DNA of 64,000 nucleotides from Anaerocaecibacter muris (GTDB lineage Bacteria; Bacillota; Clostridia; Christensenellales; Pumilibacteraceae): contig NZ_CALPCE010000003.1 of NCBI RefSeq assembly GCF_943192945.1, forward strand, positions 186,001 through 250,000. The letters run 5' to 3'. The position numbers and the translations under genes are program-made. Positions 17,416 to 29,122 of the stretch are shown piece after piece (the stretch's first letter is position 1; each line of letters opens with the position of its first letter). A model generated the notes under the pieces. It worked only from the letters and a program-made list of their open reading frames with translations. It did not search any database and was not told the origin of the DNA.

Positions 17416-18768
17416 CTATATTTTCAATTTGAGAGGTATTACAAACACGCCTTCGCCCGACGGTATATCGAGAGTTAGTTTGTTGTTTTTTACTTCGTAC
17501 ACTTTGCGTTCGCCGCTTTCGTATACGATTGCGCGGTTGCAGTCTTTAAAGTCTATCGTGACTTTGTCGTCCGTGTCGTCGGTCGGCATTGTGAAGTTGG
17601 TCACCATAAGCGCGTTCCTGCCCTCGTCGTCCTTGAACTGACCGATAAGCGTGTCTTGGGTTGCGGTGACTTTTGTTGCGCAGTTGAGTGCGGTGAGTTC
17701 TTTATAGAACCCGAACGAAACGTTTTCGTATTCCTCGTCGTCTTCGAGGTTGTACTGACCCTTGACGGACATTGCGCCGTCCCAGTCGAACGACAGATAT
17801 ACATGGTCGAACTTGGCTATTTCCGCGTTGACTTCCTGCGCCCAGTAATACGAAGGAGTGGGCGTGCAGGACGTATCGTATTCTACGCAACCGCCGCCGA
17901 ATTCTTCTATAAACGACTTGCGGTAAGTAAAGTAGGTGTAGCCGTTAATGCCGAACGCCATGTCGGTATATATTTGATAGGTAAAGTCCTTGCGGCTCAA
18001 CGTTTCGCGGTTGATCGAACTGCTGTAATTCTGTATGAACATGTGGAATTCGCCGTCGTAATCTTTTGCATAGTTGGCGTACACAGCCATTGTGCGCAAC
18101 CACCGCGAATCCAAAGTGTACACGCCGCGCGTTTCCAAAAGCGGATAAATGTCCGTGGAGAATATCTTTCTGCCGTCTATCTTGGACAAAACTTTATTAT
18201 AAAATTGCTCCATGTAGTCTTCGGTCGTTGTCCACGTATTGTCGCCTATGTTGTTGGCGGGGTTGCCGTTTACGTACAGCGTCATGTCTTTGCCCGCATA
18301 CAGCTCGTTATACTCCTCTATCATTGCGGCAACGCTGTCGAAGTTGTTAATATGCGGTTCGTCCCAAACATTTATCATGTCTACCGCGGGATACACGCTA
18401 TAATCGGTCATATCCGCGGGCTTATTGTCGCTGTTGCCCGTCGCAATATCGTTGCCGACAATCGCTTTAAGCCCGACTTTTTCGCAATGACGGAGCTGAT
18501 CCAAATATGCTTCGGTGCCTTTTGTCGCCATCGATCCGTCTATGAACATGTGCGTAAGACCCATGTCTTTCGCCATTTTGTAATCGGCTTCCGTGTTAAT
18601 AGGAACGTCCCAGCCGCCGACCCACATCGACTTATTATCTTGCCATTCGGGATATGTTTCCTTGCCGTAAGCGGATCCGCCGCCTCCGCCGCCTCCGCCG
18701 CATGCCAACAGCGTGCAAGACGTTATCACCGCCGCCATTGTCAATGCCGATTTTTTGCCTAATTTCAT
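17416..18768 (-). CDS. Lipoprotein with a glycoside-hydrolase-like TIM barrel
   Basis: 450 residues; signal peptide with lipobox LLAC (Cys23) followed by a run of eight glycines as a flexible tether. The remainder reads like a clan A-type (beta/alpha)8 barrel: MWVGGWDVPINTEADYKMAKDMGLTHMFID, CEKVGLKAIVGND, DMINVWDEPHINNF (Glu in the position of a barrel acid/base), GRKIFSTDIYPLL, and FGINGYTYFTYR near the last strands. A C-terminal beta domain ends LDIPSGEGVFVIPLK. No specific GH family could be assigned. A surface enzyme or binder acting on the glycan later imported by the neighbouring transporter is inferred from the operon. Confidence 0.8.
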   Translation of the reverse strand: MKLGKKSALTMAAVITSCTLLACGGGGGGGGSAYGKETYPEWQDNKSMWVGGWDVPINTEADYKMAKDMGLTHMFIDGSMATKGTEAYLDQLRHCEKVGLKAIVGNDIATGNSDNKPADMTDYSVYPAVDMINVWDEPHINNFDSVAAMIEEYNELYAGKDMTLYVNGNPANNIGDNTWTTTEDYMEQFYNKVLSKIDGRKIFSTDIYPLLETRGVYTLDSRWLRTMAVYANYAKDYDGEFHMFIQNYSSSINRETLSRKDFTYQIYTDMAFGINGYTYFTYRKSFIEEFGGGCVEYDTSCTPTPSYYWAQEVNAEIAKFDHVYLSFDWDGAMSVKGQYNLEDDEEYENVSFGFYKELTALNCATKVTATQDTLIGQFKDDEGRNALMVTNFTMPTDDTDDKVTIDFKDCNRAIVYESGERKVYEVKNNKLTLDIPSGEGVFVIPLKLKI

Positions 18769-18851
18769 AAAATTCCTCCTGAATTTTTTATTCGGTTATT
18801 TAACGCTTACCGCGTTGGAGTTGTAGAAGCCGCGCCGCGCGCGACCGAGGT

Positions 18852-19730
18852 TTAGCCTTTTATTCCGCCGACGCTCATGGATTCCATCATCGTCTTTTGG
18901 AAGCATATAAACAGAACTATTACGGGTATTACGCTCAACAGCAAGCCTGCGAACAATACGGGATAGTTGAACTGCCGCGTTTGCGAGAGCTGGAATATAT
19001 ACAAGCCCGACGACAGCGTGGGGAACGATTTTAAGAACAGCGTCGGTTCCATATAGTCGTTCCACATGCCGACCATGGACACTATAAACAGCGATCCCAT
19101 GACGGGCAACGCTTGCGGCAACATAATTCTGAAAAACACTTTCAGGTGCCCCGCGCCGTCTATGAATCCCGCTTCCGCATACGTCCACGACAGAGTTTTA
19201 AAGAACGACAGCAGTACGACGAAGTTAAAGCCGAAGCCCGCCATTTTGGTTACAAGCAGTAACGGCGAGTCGTATATGCCCAAATTGTTGTAAACGAGAT
19301 ACTGTGCGGGGAACGCGCCGACAATGGGGATCATCATCGTCACTATCGCCATCCAGTAAATCACGTTGCGACCGGGGAAACGGTATTTGGCGACTACGTA
19401 GCTTGTGATTGCCGACGTGAACACGCCGAGCGCCGCGCCGCCGCACGCATACCATATCGAGTTCCACAGCATGACGAACATGTTGCTGTCGCCCGCTTTA
19501 ACTTCCTTAAACGCCTGACCGTAGTTGGAAAACAGCCATTCTTTGGGCAATAGATTTTTTTCGTGAAACTCGTCTACGCCTTTGAGCGATATGGAAAACG
19601 CGTACAGTACCGCGAATATGAGCGAGGCGGCGTACAGCGTGAATATCACGAACACGATTATCTTTATCGCCAAAAAGTCCTTTTTGACTTTGACTGTCGG
19701 TTTTGTTCCTATCGGTTTTACTTTTGCCAT
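18852..19730 (-). CDS. Carbohydrate ABC transporter permease, MalG type
   Basis: 292 residues with six hydrophobic segments. The EAA loop that contacts the ATPase is EAGFIDGAGHLKVFFRIMLPQALPVMG (about residues 190-216). The C-terminal ESMSVGGIKG is the usual tail of CUT1-type MalG-like subunits. It pairs with the MalF-like permease directly upstream (19-bp gap). No ATP-binding subunit is encoded in the cluster, so a shared MsmK-type ATPase from elsewhere is expected; this is established for many Gram-positive CUT1 systems and inferred here. Confidence 0.95.
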   Translation of the reverse strand: MAKVKPIGTKPTVKVKKDFLAIKIIVFVIFTLYAASLIFAVLYAFSISLKGVDEFHEKNLLPKEWLFSNYGQAFKEVKAGDSNMFVMLWNSIWYACGGAALGVFTSAITSYVVAKYRFPGRNVIYWMAIVTMMIPIVGAFPAQYLVYNNLGIYDSPLLLVTKMAGFGFNFVVLLSFFKTLSWTYAEAGFIDGAGHLKVFFRIMLPQALPVMGSLFIVSMVGMWNDYMEPTLFLKSFPTLSSGLYIFQLSQTRQFNYPVLFAGLLLSVIPVIVLFICFQKTMMESMSVGGIKG

Positions 19731-19749
19731 GATTTTTACCGCCTCCTCC

Positions 19750-20772
19750 TTAATACGTTACCTGCGGATCGACCTTGTTGAGCGCCCAGCGCACAAGGAA
19801 CACGATCGGCACGCTTACGAGCGTAAAGAACACGCCCACCGTTGCCGGATAGTTGAGGTTGGCTTTGGACGTTTGGTTGTATATCCAGAACGATATTGTC
19901 ATGTGCGCCGCGTTGTCCACGCTGTCGCCCGCGCCGAAAAACAGCAGTATCGGTCCCGTGCTGTTGAACATGGACGTTATTACGAGTATGAGCGTCGTGG
20001 ATATTGTCGGCCACACCATGGGGATTATTATTTGAAACAGCTCGCGCCACCACGGCACGCCGTCGAGCATGCCCGCTTCTATTACTTCCTGCGGGATACG
20101 GCTCATCGCGCTTTGGTACAACAGCATGTTTACGCCCAAGCCCGTCCAAACCGTATACGCGATTATCGTGCCCGTAACGCGGGATTCTTCGCCCAACAGG
20201 TTGGGCATTCTCAATCCGAACACCGTAAGAAGTTTGTCGAGCGGTCCGCCGTAAGATATGATCTGTTTGTACGTTGCGACAAACAAAACCGCGCTTATTA
20301 TCGCCGGCAAGAAGAACATGACGCGGAAAAACTTGAAGCCCCACACCTTTTTGTAAAGGAAGTACGCTACAAGGAAGGACACGGGGATCATGCACAGCCC
20401 CGCCGCAAAATATTTCATTGTGTTGATCAACGCGATATGCACCACTGCGTCGGAATTGCCCAACTCCTTAAACAGTCGCGTAAAGTTATCCATCGACCAA
20501 ATAAACAACTCGCCGCCGTCGTCCGCGTATCCGAAGAACGACTGAAACGCCATCATGATGGAGTTGGCGTTTATCCAGATATAAAATATAGCGAACTGGA
20601 TAAGCGGCAACAACAGCATGCCGTAAGCGAAAATTATTTCTTTCAATCGCCTGTTGGATATGCGCGATCTGCGTTTGCCGTTTTTTGCGTTCGGCTTTTT
20701 CGCCTTTACGTCCGCTTCAGACGTTTCCGCCGCGTTTACCGCGGCGATCGCTTGTTCTGCGGTTGCTTCCAT
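19750..20772 (-). CDS. Carbohydrate ABC transporter permease, MalF type
   Basis: 340 residues; a roughly 45-residue cytosolic N-terminal extension rich in Ala and Lys, then six membrane segments. The EAA loop is EAGMLDGVPWWRELFQIIIPMVWPTI. The sequence starts its membrane part with EIIFAYGMLLLPLIQFAIFYIWIN, typical of CUT1 MalF-like subunits. It heterodimerises with the MalG-like protein to form the channel served by the solute-binding lipoprotein. It follows the GH2 gene by 22 bp; a GGAGG ribosome-binding site is present. Confidence 0.95.
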   Translation of the reverse strand: MEATAEQAIAAVNAAETSEADVKAKKPNAKNGKRRSRISNRRLKEIIFAYGMLLLPLIQFAIFYIWINANSIMMAFQSFFGYADDGGELFIWSMDNFTRLFKELGNSDAVVHIALINTMKYFAAGLCMIPVSFLVAYFLYKKVWGFKFFRVMFFLPAIISAVLFVATYKQIISYGGPLDKLLTVFGLRMPNLLGEESRVTGTIIAYTVWTGLGVNMLLYQSAMSRIPQEVIEAGMLDGVPWWRELFQIIIPMVWPTISTTLILVITSMFNSTGPILLFFGAGDSVDNAAHMTISFWIYNQTSKANLNYPATVGVFFTLVSVPIVFLVRWALNKVDPQVTY

Positions 20773-20794
20773 CGAACTACCTCCTTACTTACTT

Positions 20795-22501
20795 TTATTT
20801 TTCGATAGCGGCGACGCGCGTATTGCACTCCGCTATCCGTCTCATAGCGTCGTCGCTGAACTTTTTGTCGCGCGCGTATGAATACAGCCCGTTTTGTTCC
20901 TGCTCCACGTCGTATAACTGCGTGTAGCAAAATCCGCTTATCTTTTCGCAGTCGAGGTACGCCGTCGTCATTTGCAGGTATTCCGCCAAAAACAGCTCCT
21001 CGCTCGCCACAGACCTATAACCCCAGCCGTCGTCGTCGCTTTTTGCAAACAACATTCCGCCGTACTCGCTCGCGTTGAGCGGCAGTCCGCAGTCATACAA
21101 AATTTGCTCCTGCGCGCTGTCCGGCGCGTACACCGTGTCCATTGTTAAAGTATCTGTATTTTTTATATCTTCTATATACGATACCGTTTCCGCGCCGCTG
21201 TGGTAGTTGTGAAAATCGAATATGTCCGTGTACCTGCCGTGATAGCCGCCGCTCGCGTCCACGCACGGGCGCGTCGGGTCGAGCGATTTGGTCACGTTGT
21301 ACGCCGCTTCGACAAACCGCACGTCGCGCACGAGCTTGGCGTTGTCGAGGTCGCTCCACGCTTCGTTGAGCGGACACCACGTTATTATGGACGGGTGGTT
21401 GAAGTACTGTTCCACGACCTCGCTCCACTGCGACACGAACACGCCGAGCGCTTTTATGTCGTCGCATTTCATGCCCCAGCTCGGGAACTCGCACCACACC
21501 AGGTATCCCGCTTTGTCACATTCGTACAAAAACCGTTGCTCGAACACTTTTTGGTGCAGGCGCGCACCGTTAAAGCCGAGCGCTTTGGACAAAGCTATGT
21601 CGTGCGCAAACTGCGCCGCGTCCTTCGCAGTATATATCCCGTCCGCGTAATAGCCCTGATCGAGCACCAGACGTTGAAAAACGCTTTTGCCGTTTAGCAT
21701 GAATTTTCTGCCCTGATACGTCGCTATGCGGAAGCCGAAGTAACTTTGCACTTCGTCCTCGCCGAACGTCGCCGTTACGTCGTAAAGATTTCCCTCGCCC
21801 ACGCTCCACAGCGCGATCTCGGACAGCTCTATATCGAACGTGTGGCGGTACTCCACCTCGCCGCGCGCTTCGCCCACGCGCTTGCCGTTTAAAAACACGC
21901 CGATACTCGCCATGCCGCAACCTTCCGTCAATAACTCGACGCGCACCGTTTTGTAATCGGATTGAGGATAGAACTTAATCGATTTTATGTAATTTACGGG
22001 CGTGCGTTCCAACCACACCGTTTGCCATATACCCGTCGAACGCGTGTAAAAGCAACCGTGCGAATCGGGCTTTTTGCTCTGCTTGCCGCTCGGTATGTTT
22101 TCGCGCACGTCGTCGTGCACCGCCACCGTTATGCGGTTTTGCCCCTTGAACACATAAGGCGTAATGTCCGCCTCGAACGCCGTGTAGCCGCCGACGTGTT
22201 CCGTCACACGCCTGCCGTTTACATACACGGTCGCAATATAATCCACCGCGCCGAAATGAAGCACAAGCCTACCGCGCATATCCTCCGCGGTCACGTCCAC
22301 CGTTCTCGAATATACGCAGTCCGTTATGTAGTCACGATCGCCTATACCCGATAAAACGGATTCGGGGCAAAACGGCACTTCAATCTTTTGCGTAAACTCG
22401 ACGTCGGAAGTATAAAGGCACTTTGCGAAATCCCATGCTCCGTTAAGGCACATGTACGAACGTCGTTGAAATTGGGGGTTGGGATGTTCGTTCCTGCTCA
22501 T
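20795..22501 (-). CDS. Glycoside hydrolase family 2 enzyme
   Basis: 568 residues without a signal peptide, so cytoplasmic. Order: jelly-roll sugar-binding domain (about 1-160, with FCPESVLSGIGDR and LHFGAVDYIATVYVNGRRV), Ig-like sandwich (about 165-245), then the TIM barrel. The barrel has HPSIITWCPLNEAWSDLD, in which Glu of NEAW is the GH2 acid/base, and LNASEYGGM, in which Glu is in the nucleophile position. It is short for GH2 (beta-galactosidases are about 1000 residues) and resembles beta-glucuronidase-sized members; substrate unassigned. It is first in the operon and would split the imported oligosaccharide. Ribosome-binding site AGGAG; promoter at 22534-22562. Confidence 0.93.
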   Translation of the reverse strand: MSRNEHPNPQFQRRSYMCLNGAWDFAKCLYTSDVEFTQKIEVPFCPESVLSGIGDRDYITDCVYSRTVDVTAEDMRGRLVLHFGAVDYIATVYVNGRRVTEHVGGYTAFEADITPYVFKGQNRITVAVHDDVRENIPSGKQSKKPDSHGCFYTRSTGIWQTVWLERTPVNYIKSIKFYPQSDYKTVRVELLTEGCGMASIGVFLNGKRVGEARGEVEYRHTFDIELSEIALWSVGEGNLYDVTATFGEDEVQSYFGFRIATYQGRKFMLNGKSVFQRLVLDQGYYADGIYTAKDAAQFAHDIALSKALGFNGARLHQKVFEQRFLYECDKAGYLVWCEFPSWGMKCDDIKALGVFVSQWSEVVEQYFNHPSIITWCPLNEAWSDLDNAKLVRDVRFVEAAYNVTKSLDPTRPCVDASGGYHGRYTDIFDFHNYHSGAETVSYIEDIKNTDTLTMDTVYAPDSAQEQILYDCGLPLNASEYGGMLFAKSDDDGWGYRSVASEELFLAEYLQMTTAYLDCEKISGFCYTQLYDVEQEQNGLYSYARDKKFSDDAMRRIAECNTRVAAIEK

Positions 22502-22533
22502 TTTCGACTCCTTTTAATATTTTAGGTACTTTA

Positions 22534-22562
22534 ATTTTAGCATACGGCTTGCAGTTATACAA
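22534..22562 (-). promoter_or_regulatory. Promoter of the glycan operon
   Basis: On the minus strand, TTGTAT (22557-22562), 17 nt, TAAAAT (22534-22539), with about 26 nt to the GH2 start. The divergent regulator's promoter is 180 bp away. Inverted repeats lie between them: CCAAA-t-TTTGG at 22713-22723, and a separated CCATAAT/ATTATGG pair near 22609 and 22667. These are candidate operators. Confidence 0.55.
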
Positions 22563-22740
22563 TACATACGACGGTTCCGCTTTTCGACTGTTTGTCGGGC
22601 GAATACTTCCATAATTTAAAAGCCTTGCCAACTATTGCGCAAATGCGCGCAGGCACGCTCCCACATTATGGAAACGACACAGACAAAATTGACGATAAAA
22701 AACTAACCGTTACCAAATTTTGGAAGTTATACTCAAACAC

Positions 22741-22769
22741 TTGAAAATCCGCGCGACTTGCGGTATAAT
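22741..22769 (+). promoter_or_regulatory. Sigma-A promoter of the ArsR-type regulator
   Basis: TTGAAA (22741-22746), 17 nt, TATAAT (22764-22769). It leaves about 22 nt of leader with an AGGGGA-like ribosome-binding site before the ATG at 22798. Confidence 0.7.
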
Positions 22770-22797
22770 ATAGAAAAACACATACGGGTTAGGGGAC

Positions 22798-23748
22798 ATG
22801 GCTGACGTTAGCAACGAAAAACATCTGTCGTTTAAAATAGACAAGACTGCCGACCACGAAAAAATAGTCAAGGTCGCGCGGGCGTTCGCCTCCGAGGAAC
22901 GGTTGGCGATTTTGAAATACATGCTCAACAAGTCGGTGAGCGTGTCCATGATTGCGAACGAATTAGACATGCCTATATCCAGCGTGTCGCGGCATATAGA
23001 CGTGCTGTCCGACGCGGGGCTTATAGTAATAAGCTATCAACCGGGACTTAAAGGGCACACAAAGTTCTGCGCGCAAGCCGTGCTCGACGCAAAAATTTCG
23101 CTCGACGCAAAAGGACTCGAAAACAAGTCCAAGTCCTTTATCGTGGAAATGCCGATCGGTATGTATTCGGACTGCAATATCGACGCTCCGTGCGGCATTG
23201 CGGGTAAGGACGACGCGCTCGGCACGTTTGACGACGTCAAGCTGTTTTACACGCCGACGCGCGCGCTCGCGGATTGTCTGTGGTTTAAATCGGGGTTCAT
23301 ATCATATCTGTTCCCCTCCCCACCCCTTGCCGAAAAGACCGAACGTCACCGCATAAGTTTTTCGCTTGAAATATGTTCGGACACTATATATTACAACAAC
23401 GATTGGCCGAGCGACATAACGGTCAAGATAAACGGCGCGGAAGTAATAACGTTTACTTCCCCCGGCAACTTCGGCGGCAAGCGCGGCAAGTACACGCCGC
23501 AATATTGGCCCGTTAATTGCTCGCAGTTCGGTCAGCTCAAAAAGATTTCGATTGACGCCGACGGCGTGTATTTGGACAACGTTTTCCAACACAAAAAACT
23601 GACGTTCGCGGACTTGCACCTGTTTGACGACGAATATATTAAGTTTGAAATAGGCGTTGACCGCAACGCCGTGCACTGCGGCGGCATGAGCCTGTTCGGT
23701 AAAAACTTCGGCGACTTCGACCAAGCCATTATCATGAAAATATCGTAG
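22798..23748 (+). CDS. ArsR-type winged-helix transcriptional regulator of the glycan cluster
   Basis: 316 residues. The N-terminal 100 residues are an ArsR-like winged helix: KIVKVARAFASEERLAILKYMLNKSVSVSMIANELDMPISSVSRHIDVLSDAGLI, with the recognition helix around PISSVSRHIDVL. The remaining 200 residues have no cysteine metal site; they look like a beta-rich ligand domain (ISFSLEICSDTIYYNNDWPSDITVKINGAEVITFTSPGNFGGKRG). That layout, ArsR-HTH plus a C-terminal sugar-binding-like sandwich, occurs in regulators next to carbohydrate genes in Bacillota. It is divergent from the GH2-led operon, which it most likely controls in response to a sugar; this is inferred from position. Confidence 0.87.
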   Translation: MADVSNEKHLSFKIDKTADHEKIVKVARAFASEERLAILKYMLNKSVSVSMIANELDMPISSVSRHIDVLSDAGLIVISYQPGLKGHTKFCAQAVLDAKISLDAKGLENKSKSFIVEMPIGMYSDCNIDAPCGIAGKDDALGTFDDVKLFYTPTRALADCLWFKSGFISYLFPSPPLAEKTERHRISFSLEICSDTIYYNNDWPSDITVKINGAEVITFTSPGNFGGKRGKYTPQYWPVNCSQFGQLKKISIDADGVYLDNVFQHKKLTFADLHLFDDEYIKFEIGVDRNAVHCGGMSLFGKNFGDFDQAIIMKIS

Positions 23749-23769
23749 TGGGATTAGCGGTAAATTTCC

Positions 23770-23822
23770 GCCTCACTCCGCGGCGGTTCGCCTTGATTCC
23801 TCGACAAGCTCGGAATGATGGG
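23770..23822 (+). repeat. Dispersed intergenic repeat, short type
   Basis: CGGCGGTTCGCCTTGATTCC, then CTCGACAAGCTCGGAATGATG. First of four copies packed into the 23749-24350 gap, which holds no gene. Confidence 0.75.
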
Positions 23823-23884
23823 TATTGTGGGCTTTACACGCACATCATTTCGAGCAAGCTCACAAAGGCGTGTCCCGTTTTTTT

Positions 23885-23945
23885 CCCATCATTTCGACCG
23901 TAGCGAGCATAGCGAGCGAAGCGGAGAAATCAAGGCGTAAGCCGC
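23885..23945 (-). repeat. Dispersed intergenic repeat, long type, inverted
   Basis: CCCATCATTTCGACCG, an insert with tandem AGCGAGC-like units, then GCGGAGAAATCAAGGCG and GCCGC. This is the reverse complement of the 8217-8286 type. Confidence 0.75.
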
Positions 23946-24049
23946 ACCAAGCACAGCTTGGATTTCTGCCGTGTGTGAGCTTTGAACGTTTATTGTGTTT
24001 GCACCCGAATAATTGCGTTACGTTAATGTGACAAGCGTAACGGCTTGTC

Positions 24050-24099
24050 CTCTCTGCGGCGGTTCGCCTTGATTCCTCGACAAGCTCGGAATGATGGGG
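24050..24099 (+). repeat. Dispersed intergenic repeat, short type
   Basis: Near-identical to 23770-23822 over about 48 bases, ending AATGATGGGG. Confidence 0.75.
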
Positions 24100-24115
24100 T
24101 GTTGGTTATTGCTTT

Positions 24116-24165
24116 ACCTCTTTGCGGCGGTTCGCCAGCTCAATCGGCAAGCTCGGAATGATGGG
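24116..24165 (+). repeat. Dispersed intergenic repeat, diverged short type
   Basis: TGCGGCGGTTCGCC, a changed middle (AGCTCAATCGG), then CAAGCTCGGAATGATGGG. Confidence 0.65.
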
Positions 24166-24197
24166 TGTATAAGCATTTCTTTCTATATATAAAAATC

Positions 24198-24222
24198 AAG
24201 GCTTGCGCGTAGCGCAAGCCTT
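24198..24222. terminator. Strong hairpin between regulator region and gyrA
   Basis: AAGGCTTGCGC (24198-24208) pairs perfectly with GCGCAAGCCTT (24212-24222) over a 3-nt loop. The stem core matches the hairpins at 24300-24335 and 33548-33568. Confidence 0.6.
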
Positions 24223-24299
24223 CCGCAACTATTATCTCTTATCTCTTATTTATTATCTTATTTTTATTATCTTATCCCCGCCGCACTATCTTTCATTAT

Positions 24300-24335
24300 A
24301 AAAGGCTTGTGCATTTCACTCTGCACAAGCCTTTT
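24300..24335 (-). terminator. gyrA terminator
   Basis: A 13-bp stem, AAAAGGCTTGTGC (24300-24312) with GCACAAGCCTTTT (24323-24335), 10-nt loop, lying 16 nt after the gyrA stop. On the minus strand it ends in a T-run. Confidence 0.8.
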
Positions 24336-24350
24336 ATAATGCTTTTTATA

Positions 24351-26885
24351 CTACTCTGCCGCGGGTTCGCCGCCCTCGCCGTTATCGTCTATAATTTCCT
24401 GATGCGGCGCGGTCGCAACGCACACGACGTTGCCCTGGTTCTTGACGCGCATCATTCTTACGCCCTGCGATCCTCTGCCTATCTTGGAAATTTCCTTGAC
24501 GAGCATTCTTATAATCGTGCCGTTGTCGGAAATGACCATGACGTCCTCTTCGGGATCGACGAGTTTCAAGTTGACAAGCCTGCCCGTCTTTTGGTTGAAC
24601 GTGCCTGCTTTTATGCCTTTGCCGGCGCGCGACTGCAAGCGGAACTCCTCTATATCCGTGCGCTTGCCGAAGCCGTTTTCGCTGACCGTAAGCACGTCGC
24701 AATCGGGCTTGACGATGGTCATATCTACTACGTTATCGTCTTCGTCGAGCCGCATTGCTCTAACGCCTTGCGTATCCCTGCCCATGAGCCTGACGTTTTC
24801 TTCGGAGAATCTTATGCACTTGCCGCTCTGCGACGCGATAAGAATTTCGTCTATTCCGCCCGACTGTTGCACCGAGATAAGCTCGTCGCCGTCGTTGAGC
24901 TTGATTGCGACCTTGCCGACCTTGCGTATCAGTCGGAACTCGGTCAAGGCAGTCTTTTTAATCATGCCGCGCTTGGTCGCCATGACGAGATTGCCTTTAT
25001 ATTCGTCTTCCTTAATGGGAATAACCGCGCTGACCTTTTCGCCGTCGCCCAACTGCAACAGGTTGACAATGGCTCTGCCGCGCGCCGTGCGCTCCGCTTC
25101 CGGCACTTCGTAAGCCTTTGCCGCATACACTCTGCCGAAGTTGGTAAAGTACAACAGCGTGTCGTGCGTATTGGTGACGAACATTTTTTCGACAAAGTCC
25201 TCTTCCTTGGGACGGTGCGCCGTAACGCCCTTGCCTCCGCGGTGCTGGGCTTTGTATTCCGTCGTCGGCAAACGCTTGATATACCCGTAATGGGTCATGG
25301 AAATTACAACGTCCTCTTTGTCGATAAGGTCGCCGATGTCTATTTCGTCGTAATCTATAACGAGTTCGCTTCGGCGCGGGTTGTCGTAAGTTTCCTTTAT
25401 CTGTTGCAATTCGTCGCGAATAATGTCCGTAACGCGTTTGGGACTGGCGAGTATGCTCTTGAAGTCGGCTATCTTTTCCTGCAAAGCGACAAGCTCGGCT
25501 TGTAGCGCGTCTATTTCCAGACTGGTCAAGCGACGCAACTTCATTTCGAGTATTGCGTTTGCCTGCTTGTCGGACAGGTAGAACTCCGCCATCAATCGTT
25601 CCGCCGCTTCCACGTTGTCGCGGCTCTGCTTGATTATCTTGATAACGCGGTCGATATTCGCTTGCGCCTTTACAAGCCCCTCGACTATGTGTTCGCGCTC
25701 CTGCGCCGCCGCCAAGTCGTGCTTTGTGCGACGCACGATAATTTCCTCTTGATGCTTCAAATAGTATTCGAGCATCTCTTTGAGGTTGAGGATTTTCGGC
25801 TCGCCGTCGGCAAGCGCGAGGAACGTTATGCCCTGCGACACTTGCAGGTTGGTATGCTTGTACAGCATGTTGAGCACGACTTGCGCTTGCGCGTCGCGCT
25901 TGACTTCTATAACGATGCGCATGCCGCTGCGGTCGGATTCTTCCTTGATGTCCGAAATGCCTTCGATGCGTTTGTCCTTGACAAGCTCGGCGATTTGGAC
26001 GATAAGTTTTTCCTTATTGACTTGATACGGCAATTCGGTTACGACTATGCGCTGGCGCATGAGGTCGCTGCCCTCGCGCACGGGATATTCTTCTATATCC
26101 GTCTTGGCGCGGATTATAACCCCGCCCTTGCCCGTTTTGTACGCGCGCTTGACGTTGGCTCTGCCCATGATAAGCCCGCCCGTCGGGTAGTCGGGCGCGG
26201 GCACTATTTTGCAAAGATCGTCGATTGTAATATCGGGATTGTCGATAAGCGCGTCGATTGCGCCTATTACCTCGCCGAGGTTGTGCGGCGGGATTGCCGT
26301 CGCCATACCTACCGCGATACCGTCCGAACCGTTGACCAACAAGTTGGGAAAGCGCGACGGAAGCACGGTCGGCTCTTGCAACGAGTCGTCGAAGTTGTTT
26401 GTCCAATCGACCGTTTCTTTGTCTATGTCGCGCAACATTTCCGCGGAAATCTTGGCAAGACGGCACTCGGTATAACGCATAGCCGCGGGCGGATCGCCGT
26501 CCACAGAACCGAAGTTGCCGTGCCCGTCTACAAGCGGATAGCGCATGGAAAAGTCCTGCGCAAACCGCACCAAAGCGTCGTAAACCGACGAATCGCCGTG
26601 CGGGTGATACTTACCCAAAACGTCGCCGACGACGCGCGCGCACTTGCGGTACGGCTTGTCCGACCACAGCGACAGCTCGCCCATAGAGTACAGTATGCGG
26701 CGGTGAACGGGTTTAAGACCGTCGCGCACGTCGGGTATGGCGCGCGACACGTTGACCGCCATAGCGTAAGCGATAAAGCATTGCTTCATTTCGTCTACGA
26801 CGTGCGTTTCGACTATCTTGGTGTTGTCTATATATTCCTTGCTCGGCATGTCGCCGCCCTTGATATGGATACCTTTTCTTGCCAT
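24351..26885 (-). CDS. gyrA: DNA gyrase subunit A
   Basis: 844 residues; together with GyrB it introduces negative supercoils using ATP. The breakage-reunion winged helix has [17 protein letters not shown] at 94-110 and the catalytic Tyr at 138 ([10 protein letters not shown]). The GyrA box is QHRGGKG, one residue off the QRRGGKG pattern, and is followed by the six-bladed C-terminal beta-pinwheel (repeated blades such as [47 protein letters not shown]). Positions equivalent to E. coli Ser83 and Asp87 are Ser99 and Asp103, a quinolone-sensitive genotype as far as these two sites tell. An AGGAGA site precedes the ATG. It follows gyrB by 44 bp. Confidence 0.98.
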   Translation of the reverse strand: MARKGIHIKGGDMPSKEYIDNTKIVETHVVDEMKQCFIAYAMAVNVSRAIPDVRDGLKPVHRRILYSMGELSLWSDKPYRKCARVVGDVLGKYHPHGDSSVYDALVRFAQDFSMRYPLVDGHGNFGSVDGDPPAAMRYTECRLAKISAEMLRDIDKETVDWTNNFDDSLQEPTVLPSRFPNLLVNGSDGIAVGMATAIPPHNLGEVIGAIDALIDNPDITIDDLCKIVPAPDYPTGGLIMGRANVKRAYKTGKGGVIIRAKTDIEEYPVREGSDLMRQRIVVTELPYQVNKEKLIVQIAELVKDKRIEGISDIKEESDRSGMRIVIEVKRDAQAQVVLNMLYKHTNLQVSQGITFLALADGEPKILNLKEMLEYYLKHQEEIIVRRTKHDLAAAQEREHIVEGLVKAQANIDRVIKIIKQSRDNVEAAERLMAEFYLSDKQANAILEMKLRRLTSLEIDALQAELVALQEKIADFKSILASPKRVTDIIRDELQQIKETYDNPRRSELVIDYDEIDIGDLIDKEDVVISMTHYGYIKRLPTTEYKAQHRGGKGVTAHRPKEEDFVEKMFVTNTHDTLLYFTNFGRVYAAKAYEVPEAERTARGRAIVNLLQLGDGEKVSAVIPIKEDEYKGNLVMATKRGMIKKTALTEFRLIRKVGKVAIKLNDGDELISVQQSGGIDEILIASQSGKCIRFSEENVRLMGRDTQGVRAMRLDEDDNVVDMTIVKPDCDVLTVSENGFGKRTDIEEFRLQSRAGKGIKAGTFNQKTGRLVNLKLVDPEEDVMVISDNGTIIRMLVKEISKIGRGSQGVRMMRVKNQGNVVCVATAPHQEIIDDNGEGGEPAAE

Positions 26886-26929
26886 AACGTTCTCCTATTT
26901 ATTGCTCCGTGTAATCCGTATGAACGCAA

Positions 26930-28966
<2,037 letters not shown>

Positions 28967-29122
28967 TCAAACGCTCAAAAACACGTCTATTTGACACAAA
29001 CCCGCAGTTTCGGGGTGGAATATATCGCGAACGTTTTATCCGTCACGGCGCAAATTACAAACCCGCGACAAAAAACGGCAAGGCTTTTTCGCCCTGCCGC
29101 AACGTCGTTTTTGCTTTTATGG

